NCBI GenBank assembly: GCA_947493955.1
Contig: CANLSQ010000001.1
Location: 186,001 to 250,000 of the forward strand
DNA: 64,000 nt
Direction: 5' to 3'
From: an uncultured Sphingomonadaceae bacterium
GTDB lineage: Bacteria > Pseudomonadota > Alphaproteobacteria > Sphingomonadales > Sphingomonadaceae
A program made the position numbers and the translations under genes. This document shows, piece by piece, positions 1-7,027 of this stretch (positions within the stretch are counted from its first letter, which is position 1; each line of letters starts with the position of its first letter). A model generated the notes under the pieces. That model was not told the origin of the DNA. It did not search any database and was given only the letters and a program-made list of their open reading frames with translations.

Positions 1-426
1 GAAGCGACAGAGATTGTTTATGATCGCTGGCATGGCTACACTAAATTTGACCGTGAAGAAATCACGCCACGTTATCCTTTTGGGCACGGCCTCAGCTATA
101 CGAATTTCAGTTACCGCGCGTTGAACGTGCATATCTCTGGCGACATGCTCGAGCTATCGGTCACCGTTCGCAATGATGGCGATGTTGCAGGCGAAGAAAT
201 CATCATGGCTTATGTCCAACCACCGCAATCCGACGATGCTTGCCCGCACAAACTGCTCAAGAAATTCACGCGGGTTTCGCTAAAACCAAAGGAAAGCAAG
301 CGTATCTGCCTGTCTATCGAAAAAGATGATCTGCGCCGTTATGATGCTGAAAAGAGAGCATGGTATCTGGATCGGGGGGAATATGGGTTCATGATCGGGA
401 AATTGAGAATCAGAGCTGCACTATGA
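1..426 (+). CDS. GH3 family beta-glucosidase, C-terminal end (partial)
   Basis: The reading frame is open from the first base of the window to a TGA at 424-426, so this is the 3' end of a longer gene. About 40 codons before the first Met-like start encode a stretch with PFGHGLSYTNF, the well-known junction between the second catalytic-fold domain of glycoside hydrolase family 3 and its C-terminal fibronectin III-like domain. The remaining ~100 residues fit that FnIII-like domain (VTVRNDGDVAGEE, then LKPKESKRI). Family members remove terminal beta-glucose or beta-xylose from glycans, usually in the periplasm; the substrate cannot be told from this piece. It converges with the FGE gene, and the two stop codons overlap by a few bases. 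Adjacent sulfatases suggest a role in sulfated glycan use, which is inference. Confidence 0.9.
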   Translation, partial: EATEIVYDRWHGYTKFDREEITPRYPFGHGLSYTNFSYRALNVHISGDMLELSVTVRNDGDVAGEEIIMAYVQPPQSDDACPHKLLKKFTRVSLKPKESKRICLSIEKDDLRRYDAEKRAWYLDRGEYGFMIGKLRIRAAL

Positions 427-1440
427 CGGTGGTTGATCATAGGCGAGCCTGAAGCCCACATTGCTTGCCCCCATTCCAGGATCACGTCCCTGGCGCGCTT
501 CTGGTCGATAGCGCTGACAATAATTGGATGCGCATAGATAAGAACCGCCTTTCATCACCCGCGTAACCAGACCGGGATTGAGGGGATCATAGGCATTGGC
601 TTCGCTCGGTCCATCTGGATTGTCAGCATCGGCGGGATCATGGCCTGGTCGATAGATGTCAGCAGTCACCTCCCAGACATTACCTACCATATCATAGAGG
701 CCCATGGCATTGGGGGAGAAACATCCGACCGGCGCAAGGCCGTAAAAACCATCACTTTGCTCGTTGACGGCGGGGAACACACCCTGCCAGCTATTTGCGC
801 TACCTGGTTCTGGCTGCGCTGTTGATTTCTCCGCACCGCCTTGCGCCGCATATTCCCATTCCGCCTCAGTCGGCAGACGTCCGCCCTTCCATTTTGCATA
901 AGCAAGCATATCGTTATAGGAAAGGTGCACCACAGGATTGTCTTTTTCCGATGCGTCTCCACCTGGTCCATCGGGCCACCGCCAGTTTGCGCCGGGAATA
1001 TATTTCCACCAGTCCAGATAGCGCGTTGAGGGTGTGTCCGGCGGCATGAATACAGCAGATCCTGGTTGCAGCATTTCCGCTGGCACCAATGAAGCATCAA
1101 CACCGAAGACAGTCGGGTCGACCGGTTTTTCAGCCGTTGTCACATAGCCAGTGGCCTCAATGAATTCGGTAAATTGGCGATTGGTCACCTCATGGCGATC
1201 CATATAAAAATCATCGACGCGCGTCGTGCGCGCTGGGCCTTCCTCTGGATAGACAGCACTCGACCCCATTTCAAAATATCCACCAACAATTGCGACTGGT
1301 TTTGAAGATGGTTGCGCGCAAACACGGTTCTTTTCATTGGTATTCGTTGATGCTTCCTCTTCACCCTCTTCACCTGCGCAGGAGACAAGAAGAATGGCAC
1401 CGATAGCGAGTGTGCAATTTTTCAAAACATAGCAGGGCAA
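421..1440 (-). CDS. Formylglycine-generating enzyme (SUMF1/FGE family) lipoprotein
   Basis: FGE oxidises the active-site Cys of Cys-type sulfatases to formylglycine. The 339-aa product has a lipoprotein signal with lipobox LVSC (Cys21), an FGE-sulfatase domain starting around residue 50 (GGYFEMGS), GGRLPTEAEWEYAA in the middle, and the C-terminal block GGSYLCASNYCQRYR. In that block Cys303 and Cys308 match the copper-binding catalytic pair of true aerobic FGEs, which non-catalytic relatives (e.g. EgtB, PvdO) lack. It lies 13 bp downstream of a Cys-type sulfatase on the same strand and near a second one, a self-contained maturation unit. No in-frame ATG exists; TTG at 1440 follows AAAGAGA, and TTG at 1425 is an alternative giving a shorter signal. 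Lipidation implies periplasmic action on exported sulfatases, unlike the usual cytosolic picture. Confidence 0.9.
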   Translation of the reverse strand: MPCYVLKNCTLAIGAILLVSCAGEEGEEEASTNTNEKNRVCAQPSSKPVAIVGGYFEMGSSAVYPEEGPARTTRVDDFYMDRHEVTNRQFTEFIEATGYVTTAEKPVDPTVFGVDASLVPAEMLQPGSAVFMPPDTPSTRYLDWWKYIPGANWRWPDGPGGDASEKDNPVVHLSYNDMLAYAKWKGGRLPTEAEWEYAAQGGAEKSTAQPEPGSANSWQGVFPAVNEQSDGFYGLAPVGCFSPNAMGLYDMVGNVWEVTADIYRPGHDPADADNPDGPSEANAYDPLNPGLVTRVMKGGSYLCASNYCQRYRPEARQGRDPGMGASNVGFRLAYDQPPS

Positions 1441-1453
1441 AACAAATATCTCT

Positions 1454-3148
1454 TTATTTGGGCATCACCTTTCGGGCGATGGGACTGGAAGCATAACCAT
1501 AGCGGATTGCTTTTGCGGCGATAATTGAGCCTGCCGGAACGTTGACCGGACCGCTGTAGATTGCACCGGTGATCGGATCACCCCCGTCTAGCCTGTAGGC
1601 AATAGAGGCACCGGGCGTACCGCTACGCAAAATCAGCTTTCCGTTTTCAAGGATGATAGTGGGTTTGGCGGTTATGGGTTGCGTCATGTCGGGCCACATA
1701 TTTTCGATCATTTGAGCTTCTGGAACAGCGCTAAGGTCTCCCGTTTGCGCAATCCAATCGTCCATAGCCTTGCCAAGCCGAGCCAATGTCTGACGATGTT
1801 CCGTATTCTCGCTCAAGTTGTTGATTTCATGGGGATCCGCTTGCGTATCATAAAGCTCCTCCTCTCCTCGCGGTGTGGAGAGGAGATTAGACACATTTGC
1901 CGATAAAGCTTCCGCCGCCGCCAATCGCCAGATTTCTTGCATGGTTGGCAGCGCGTCGCGAAAGGCCAATGGTCTTAGTACCGCCAGTTCGGGACGATAA
2001 TTGCGGATATATTTCCAGCGTGCATCTCGCACTGCCTTCGTTCGGCCAGGGACCTGGTCATGACGGTCGGCTGCCGCAAAAATATAGTCTCTCCGGGCCT
2101 CAGATTGAATGGACTGCCCCTGTATCCAGGCCGGTCGCTCAATATCGGCCCATTGCAAAATTGTCGGCGCAAGATCGATAAAGCTGACCAGCCGGTCATC
2201 CACTGTTCCAGCCAATGATCCACCCGGATAGCGCACGAACATCGGAACATGAATGCCGCTATCGTAGACCGTGCGCTTCATCCGCGGGAAGCCATCACCA
2301 TGATCGGTGGTGACAATTACCACTGTGTTATCGAGCAATCCGTCTTCCTTCAGTCGGTCGATAATGTCCGTCACCTGTTGTTCTGCAAAGGCGATATTAT
2401 CGTAGTGCCGGGCAATATCCGCACGCACAACCGGTGTATCGGGCAAGTAGGGCGGCACAACAACATTGGCAGGATCGGTCACCTTTTTCTTGCTTGCGAG
2501 TTCTTTACGATTGCGCTGCGTTACGGCGTTCAATAGTGGGTTGGTGCTTTCGCGATCCTCTGGCCAGATATAGCTTTCATGGGTTTGCAAAATGTTGAAC
2601 ATCGCGAAAAACGGCTGCCCGGTCTGCCGACCACGCCAGTCCGCTTGCGGATCGTTCTTATCCCAAATGGTAAACGGGTCGCCAAATTGATAGTCGGTCT
2701 TGCCATTGTTCGACGTGTAATATCCGGCCCTTCGCAGCAATTCTGGGAAAGCTTTGATTTCTGGAGGGGGCACAGCTTCATATTCTATCAGCCCGCCGCC
2801 TGTCATTCCGGGTATCGGAGATTTGGTACGCATCTGGTGTGTGCCAAGAGTCTGTTGGTGCACGCCGGTAATAAGCGCTGATCGGCTCGGCGCGCATACA
2901 CCGGATGTTGTGAATGTATTGGGAAACCGCACCGATTGTTGAACGAGTTGATCCAGATACGGCGTGGTAGCGATGGGATCACCAAAAGCGCCAATTCGCA
3001 GCCCCATATCCTCAAATACGATCAGAACAATATTCGGCCGGTCGGGATCTGTTGGACGAGCATAGCTTTCTATCGTTTTGAAAGCGCAGGAGTTAAGCAT
3101 CAGGGCAACGACTACAATGGCCAGCAGCTTGGCAAATCCGACTTGCAT
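1454..3148 (-). CDS. Sulfatase (Cys-type, lipoprotein) with CHB_HEX-like C-terminal domain
   Basis: Hydrolyses a sulfate ester, probably on a glycan. The 564-aa product starts with a lipoprotein signal, lipobox LNSC (Cys21), followed by the alkaline-phosphatase-fold sulfatase domain. The modification motif CAPSR begins at Cys85, followed by SALITG. TTDHGD around residue 282 supplies metal ligands. The N-terminal metal motif reads FEDMG, with Glu where most sulfatases have the first Asp of DDxG. The last ~70 residues (IAYRLDGGDP, then GSIIAAKAIRYGY) resemble the chitobiase/hexosaminidase C-terminal domain, likely an accessory fold. The ATG at 3148 follows AAAGGGA. It probably forms an operon with the downstream FGE gene, and it diverges from the second sulfatase across 93 bp. 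Substrate unknown. Confidence 0.92.
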   Translation of the reverse strand: MQVGFAKLLAIVVVALMLNSCAFKTIESYARPTDPDRPNIVLIVFEDMGLRIGAFGDPIATTPYLDQLVQQSVRFPNTFTTSGVCAPSRSALITGVHQQTLGTHQMRTKSPIPGMTGGGLIEYEAVPPPEIKAFPELLRRAGYYTSNNGKTDYQFGDPFTIWDKNDPQADWRGRQTGQPFFAMFNILQTHESYIWPEDRESTNPLLNAVTQRNRKELASKKKVTDPANVVVPPYLPDTPVVRADIARHYDNIAFAEQQVTDIIDRLKEDGLLDNTVVIVTTDHGDGFPRMKRTVYDSGIHVPMFVRYPGGSLAGTVDDRLVSFIDLAPTILQWADIERPAWIQGQSIQSEARRDYIFAAADRHDQVPGRTKAVRDARWKYIRNYRPELAVLRPLAFRDALPTMQEIWRLAAAEALSANVSNLLSTPRGEEELYDTQADPHEINNLSENTEHRQTLARLGKAMDDWIAQTGDLSAVPEAQMIENMWPDMTQPITAKPTIILENGKLILRSGTPGASIAYRLDGGDPITGAIYSGPVNVPAGSIIAAKAIRYGYASSPIARKVMPK

Positions 3149-3241
3149 GCTTTTCCCTTTTGCATTTTTCCGCTAACCACTTGTATAACGTAATTTGTTC
3201 GAATCAAGAGAAACCTTGATACTGTGGGTGGGAGAAGGACA

Positions 3242-4591
3242 ATGACTGTCAGAGAAATTGGTTGTATCTTTCTAGCGCTTTTTGCTGCTGGAATGATTGC
3301 ATTTCCGGCCAACGCTGCACAGCGCCCCAATATCATTCTCTTCTTTGTCGATGATTTGGGTTGGGGAGATATCTCTCTGCACGGCAACCAGTTGATCAAG
3401 ACACCCAATATCGATCGCATCGGCACAGAAGGCGTCACTATGACTCAGTTCTACTCTGGATCAAACGTCTGCAGCCCTAGCCGCGCCGCGCTGCTCACCG
3501 GACGCTATCCGCCCCGAACGGGTGTCCAGTTTGTAACGTTTCCGCATTCTGACTGGGGCCTTCCATCCAACGAAATTACCATCGCGGAGGTCCTGAAAGA
3601 AAGTGGGTATACAACCGGTATGATCGGGAAATGGCATCTGGGCCATCGTGATGAATTCTGGCCAACCAATCAAGGTTTCGACAGCTTTTTGGGCGTGGCT
3701 TACTCCAATGACATGAAGCCATTTGACCTATATCGCGGAAAATCCAAAATAACCACTAGCATAGATCAGAAACAGCTTTCTGACAGATATGCCAATGAGG
3801 CTGTAAAGTTTATTGAGGCAAATCGTGAGAGCCCCTTCTTTTTGTTTTATGCGGACAATTTTCCTCATCGTCCGCTATTCTTTCCCGACAGCAGCGCAGG
3901 CCGCTCCCGCGCAGGGGACTATGGCGACACAGTGGAGACGCTGGACGATGCTGTGGGTAAAGTTCTGGACGTGCTTGAACGGCTGAAACTCACTGACAAT
4001 AGCATTGTGATTTTCACCAGCGACAACGGACCCTGGTTTCAGGGAAGCTCCGGTCCGTGGCGCGGTCGCAAGGGTGATACATATGACGGAGGATATCGTG
4101 TTCCGATGCTCGTCCGTTGGCCGGACGCCATAAGAGGAGGCTCGACAAATTCAGAAATGGCGATGGCCATCGACTTGTTTCCCACATTGGTAAACCTGGT
4201 CGGCGCATCCTTGCCAAAGGATCGCATCATTGACGGTCGCAATATCTTGAAAATGTGGACACAAAACGGCCAAACACCGCACGAATATCTCTACTTTTTC
4301 GATGGAAATGATTTGGCGGCAGTGCGAGACACACGCTTCAAGTTACAGCTGAAAGACTATTATCGCACCTTTGCGGTCCCGTTTCGTGCCTATGCCGGAC
4401 CGCGGTTGTTTGATCTCCGAACAGACCCCCAAGAGCAATATGATGTATCGATGCGTCGTCCCGCCGAAATGAAAAGACTCCTTGATCAAGTTAAGAAAAT
4501 GACCGCTCAGACAGACCCGCTGAAGAGCGACCCTGGCCCAACAATGCCGCCTGCAGGAGTGCCGCTAGGGCCAATATTGTCGGATAGATAG
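3242..4591 (+). CDS. Arylsulfatase (Cys-type, periplasmic)
   Basis: Sulfate-ester hydrolase of 449 aa with a Sec signal peptide (hydrophobic stretch ending ANAA at about residue 26). The sulfatase domain opens with IILFFVDDLGWGD (the two metal-binding Asp around 37-38), and the modification motif CSPSR begins at Cys77, followed by AALLTGRYP. GKWHLGH and the C-terminal-half FTSDNGPW complete the family signature. The upstream in-frame GTG at 3224 is rejected because ATG at 3242 has GGAGAAGG at 3231-3238. The neighbouring FGE gene could mature it. The stop codon TAG lies inside a GATA tetranucleotide tract, so slippage there would alter only the C-terminus. The closest assigned role would be an arylsulfatase A-like enzyme; substrate not determinable. 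Confidence 0.93.
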   Translation: MTVREIGCIFLALFAAGMIAFPANAAQRPNIILFFVDDLGWGDISLHGNQLIKTPNIDRIGTEGVTMTQFYSGSNVCSPSRAALLTGRYPPRTGVQFVTFPHSDWGLPSNEITIAEVLKESGYTTGMIGKWHLGHRDEFWPTNQGFDSFLGVAYSNDMKPFDLYRGKSKITTSIDQKQLSDRYANEAVKFIEANRESPFFLFYADNFPHRPLFFPDSSAGRSRAGDYGDTVETLDDAVGKVLDVLERLKLTDNSIVIFTSDNGPWFQGSSGPWRGRKGDTYDGGYRVPMLVRWPDAIRGGSTNSEMAMAIDLFPTLVNLVGASLPKDRIIDGRNILKMWTQNGQTPHEYLYFFDGNDLAAVRDTRFKLQLKDYYRTFAVPFRAYAGPRLFDLRTDPQEQYDVSMRRPAEMKRLLDQVKKMTAQTDPLKSDPGPTMPPAGVPLGPILSDR

Positions 4592-4602
4592 ATAGATAGA
4601 TA
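4583..4602. repeat. GATA x5 microsatellite over the sulfatase stop codon
   Basis: Five perfect tandem GATA units. The sulfatase stop TAG at 4589-4591 is part of the tract. Gain or loss of a unit would shift the frame only after the existing in-frame stop, so the product is expected to be stable unless a unit upstream of the stop is lost. Confidence 0.9.
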
Positions 4603-4677
4603 ATATTACCACTTAGGGGAAAGCATCAACGACAGAATTTAGCCCTGACTGATCGCAAAACAAGTTTACTCATCTTA

Positions 4678-5001
4678 TGTCCACTTTCGGGGGGAAGCGG
4701 ATCATCTCGGAACGTCTGAAATTGGGGCGCTTTGCTCTCGGTCCGCTTTGGGCGCAAAGCGGACTTTGGGAAACGGTTGGTAATTTATCTTATGTTGAAG
4801 GGCAGGGGACGGCCGCGTTCGCGCTGGCAAATTAAGCCCCGCCGAAGGGGATCTTCAAGCGGGGCATTGGAACAACGGGTCGCAATTATCGTTCCGACAT
4901 CTGAGTTAGACCGAATTATGAGGTTTGCATTGTACGAAATGGACTCACCGGTTCAATTGTTTCTGCCTAGTGTCCGCAATATCCCGAAAGCGGACACTAG
5001 G
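4678..5001. repeat. Cluster of dispersed inverted-repeat elements (TGTCCGCTTT family)
   Basis: This gene-free stretch holds three related pieces. 4678-4701 begins TGTCCACTTTCGG and continues into AAATTGGGGCGC, matching the left arm of the element at 33123. 4741-4764 is a hairpin with GTCCGCTTTG paired to CAAAGCGGAC around a GGCG loop. 4966-5001 is a hairpin with CCTAGTGTCCGC paired to GCGGACACTAGG. A short open frame across the region is encoded by the repeats and resembles no protein. A second phrase, CTTATGTTGAAGGGCAG near 4790, recurs near 5610. Confidence 0.75.
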
Positions 5002-5043
5002 AATTGCTTGTGATTCCGACATCGAATATTTTACCGGGAGTAA

Positions 5044-5380
5044 CTAACAAGGATGTTCCTCACCATCCCATGTCCAAAAACGTCCAGAATGACCTTCCGT
5101 CAAACCCTCAATTAGCTTGAATAGTCCTTCAGCGCTCTCCCTAACGGAAATGTCGGCGGAACTCCCACCCATGTCAGTTTGTACCCACCCAGGGTGAACT
5201 GGGCAGGCCATTATGCCATCTTGTTCTAACTCAAGCGATAGAACTTGCATGACCTTGTTCACTGCTGCTTTTGAACTACGGTAAGCCAGCGACCCCTTAC
5301 TTTTTCGATCCAAAGAGCCCATCTGGCTCGAAAGTGTGACCACACGGGGTCGAATCGCTGGCCCTAGTGTGGATATGTAA
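5044..5380 (-). pseudogene. Short-chain dehydrogenase fragment (N-terminal half missing)
   Basis: The frame encodes the second half of an SDR: VVTLSSQMGS with the catalytic Ser, then YRSSK giving the Y-x3-K pair, HPGWVQTDMGG, and the C-terminal end. The Rossmann nucleotide-binding half (TGxxxGIG) is absent; the frame runs back only to a TAG near 5381. Intact relatives are about 230-250 aa, so more than half is missing. It sits between two repeat clusters, suggesting that repeat-associated rearrangement removed the 5' part. It is probably not functional; an SDR missing its cofactor site could not work as an oxidoreductase. Confidence 0.8.
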
Positions 5381-5525
5381 ATCTATCTTACGCATGTGGT
5401 AAGTTACTTCAAGTAATGACAAATGTATTATTCTATAGAATATTGCGGAATTGACCAGCAGTTATTTTGGATTGCCGTTATAGGTTTGGCATAAATATGC
5501 CGCCAACTTGAAACCAATGGTTTCT

Positions 5526-5660
5526 TGTCCGCTATCAGCACGCATTCACCGGAGCGCCCGAGTCTGAATATGGGGCGCAAAGCAGTCATTGGAGGTGGTT
5601 GATAATTACTCTTATGTTGAAGGGCAGTGCGTTGAAGTCCGCTTTACCCCGAAAGCCGAG
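5526..5660. repeat. Degenerate copy of the dispersed TGTCCGC repeat
   Basis: Contains TTGTCCGCTATC at the left, a GGGGCGCAAAG core, the phrase CTTATGTTGAAGGGCAG shared with ~4790, and GTCCGCTTTACCCCGAAAG at the right, which runs into the end of the LacI-type gene. Together with 5381-5525, where I see no gene, this fills the gap between the SDR fragment and the regulator. Confidence 0.6.
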
Positions 5661-6669
5661 CTGAAGTCCCTTCCATCAAAATACCGGAAAACACTCTTTT
5701 CTCATTTGCGATTTCCGGGTTTTCAATACGTTCTATCAGCATGTTGACAGCGGCTTCAGTCATGCGCCCAACTGGTTGGCGCACAGTGCTGAGGTCAAAA
5801 CTTAGCCAATTTGCAGGGCCAACACCGTCAAATCCAACGACAGAAACATCATCCGGCACTTTCAGGTCATGCTCGAAACGCAGGGAATCAATCACGCCGA
5901 TCGCACTCATATCATTCACGCACATGATGGCATCGGGAATATTTCCATGTTTATCGAGTATTTTGTCAATTGCGGCAGCCCCGCATTCATAAGAAAAATC
6001 GCCATCAATTTTGACGATATCGGTCATTCCCAGCTCTCTAAGACGCGCTTCACTTGCTTGCTCTCGCTCTTGTCCGACGACAGAATCTGGCGGACCGCAA
6101 ATAATAGCTGCGCTGTTATGCCCGGATTCAACCAGACCAGTTGCAAGCGTTTCGGCACCCTCTGCTTGATCGCAGCATACCGCGCTTGCGCTGTGATCGT
6201 TGGAATGCCGGTTGTAGAAAACCAGAGGCTTTTTCCGGCGCGAAAATTCGGCGATTTGTTTTTCGGAAAGTTTGGCGGCAGCTATCACCCCGTCGACTTG
6301 ATATTGCCAGATCTGTTGCAACGCATCTTCCGCATCGCTCTCTGTTTCAAGCGCGAACAGCAACACACGAATACCGCGTTTTGAAAACCGCTGACCAAGT
6401 TGCGCCAGGACTTCAGGATAATATAGATTGGTCAGATTGGGAATAATCACGGCGACAGAATTTGAACGTTTGGTGATCAGACTTCTTGCAATCGCGTTGG
6501 GTTCGTATCCCAGCTCCTCTGCGGCTATCCTGACCTTTTCTCTCGTTTTTGCAGAAACTGACGCTCCGGCCTTGTAGCAACGAGAGACAGCAGATTGAGA
6601 CACTCCAGCCTTCTTTGCAACATCATAGGATGTGACGGGCTTACCTCTACGTTTCTCAATATCTGCCAT
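5644..6669 (-). CDS. LacI/GalR-family transcriptional regulator
   Basis: Binds DNA as a dimer and responds to a small-molecule ligand. The 341-aa product has the N-terminal HTH (SYDVAKKAGVSQSAVSRCYK, residues ~13-32), the hinge-helix region NAIARSL, and a periplasmic-binding-protein-like sensor domain (VAVIIPNLTN at the start; ICGPPDS, FDGVGPANW and STVRQP further on). ATG at 6669 is chosen with a weak GAGGGG upstream; an in-frame GTG at 6702 would add 11 residues. It is transcribed away from the TonB receptor gene. The intergenic region holds two copies of a palindrome that recurs before the neighbouring operons (6790, 6936, 10724, 10822, 16415, 17773, 22249). The central CG and TG...CA ends fit LacI-family operators, so this protein is the obvious candidate regulator; that link is inference. 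Confidence 0.93.
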   Translation of the reverse strand: MADIEKRRGKPVTSYDVAKKAGVSQSAVSRCYKAGASVSAKTREKVRIAAEELGYEPNAIARSLITKRSNSVAVIIPNLTNLYYPEVLAQLGQRFSKRGIRVLLFALETESDAEDALQQIWQYQVDGVIAAAKLSEKQIAEFSRRKKPLVFYNRHSNDHSASAVCCDQAEGAETLATGLVESGHNSAAIICGPPDSVVGQEREQASEARLRELGMTDIVKIDGDFSYECGAAAIDKILDKHGNIPDAIMCVNDMSAIGVIDSLRFEHDLKVPDDVSVVGFDGVGPANWLSFDLSTVRQPVGRMTEAAVNMLIERIENPEIANEKRVFSGILMEGTSARLSG

Positions 6670-6789
6670 GTCTTTGGTTACCCCTCGCCGCTGTACCGGC
6701 ACATCGTAGCTGTGACAGCCTTTCTATCAACAAAGCTACTGCCGATTGCAAGGCACCAGTGATATACCGATTAAGTGGTTCCAAAAAAA

Positions 6790-6803
6790 TGCATGCGCAT
6801 GCA
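6790..6803. promoter_or_regulatory. LacI-type operator candidate 1
   Basis: TGCATGCGCATGCA, a perfect 14-bp palindrome with central CG. It is 121 bp upstream of the regulator start and may serve autoregulation. It is the most divergent copy of the set, differing at the bases flanking the central CG. Confidence 0.6.
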
Positions 6804-6935
6804 CCAGTACATTCAATATTCAACCGGAACGTCTCCAGTGTATCAGATAGGCAGAAATTTATGTCTAATATATATTATTGATAATAAACAATAATATTCC
6901 AAATCTGGCAAATCAGCAACAGTATCTCAGCATTT

Positions 6936-6949
6936 TGCATTCGAAGTCA
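6936..6949. promoter_or_regulatory. LacI-type operator candidate 2 (TonB receptor)
   Basis: TGCATTCGAAGTCA, identical to the copy at 22249 and to the reverse complement of the copy at 10724. It lies 79 bp before the TonB-dependent receptor start. Confidence 0.75.
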
Positions 6950-7027
6950 TTATTTTATTGCCATATTGCACGGTTGTGGATATCAAAATTTCAAACAGCG
7001 TTTGCATAAATTTAGGGAGGGAGTCGT

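Noticed and set aside
684-1103. Long antisense frames inside the FGE and sulfatase genes
   Set aside because: They are frame shadows of strongly conserved genes and have no domain content or ribosome binding sites.
4732-5013. Open frame of 93 codons on the + strand
   Set aside because: It is built from dispersed repeats (RFGRKADF reads off the GTCCGCTTTGGGCGCAAAGC hairpin) and resembles no protein.
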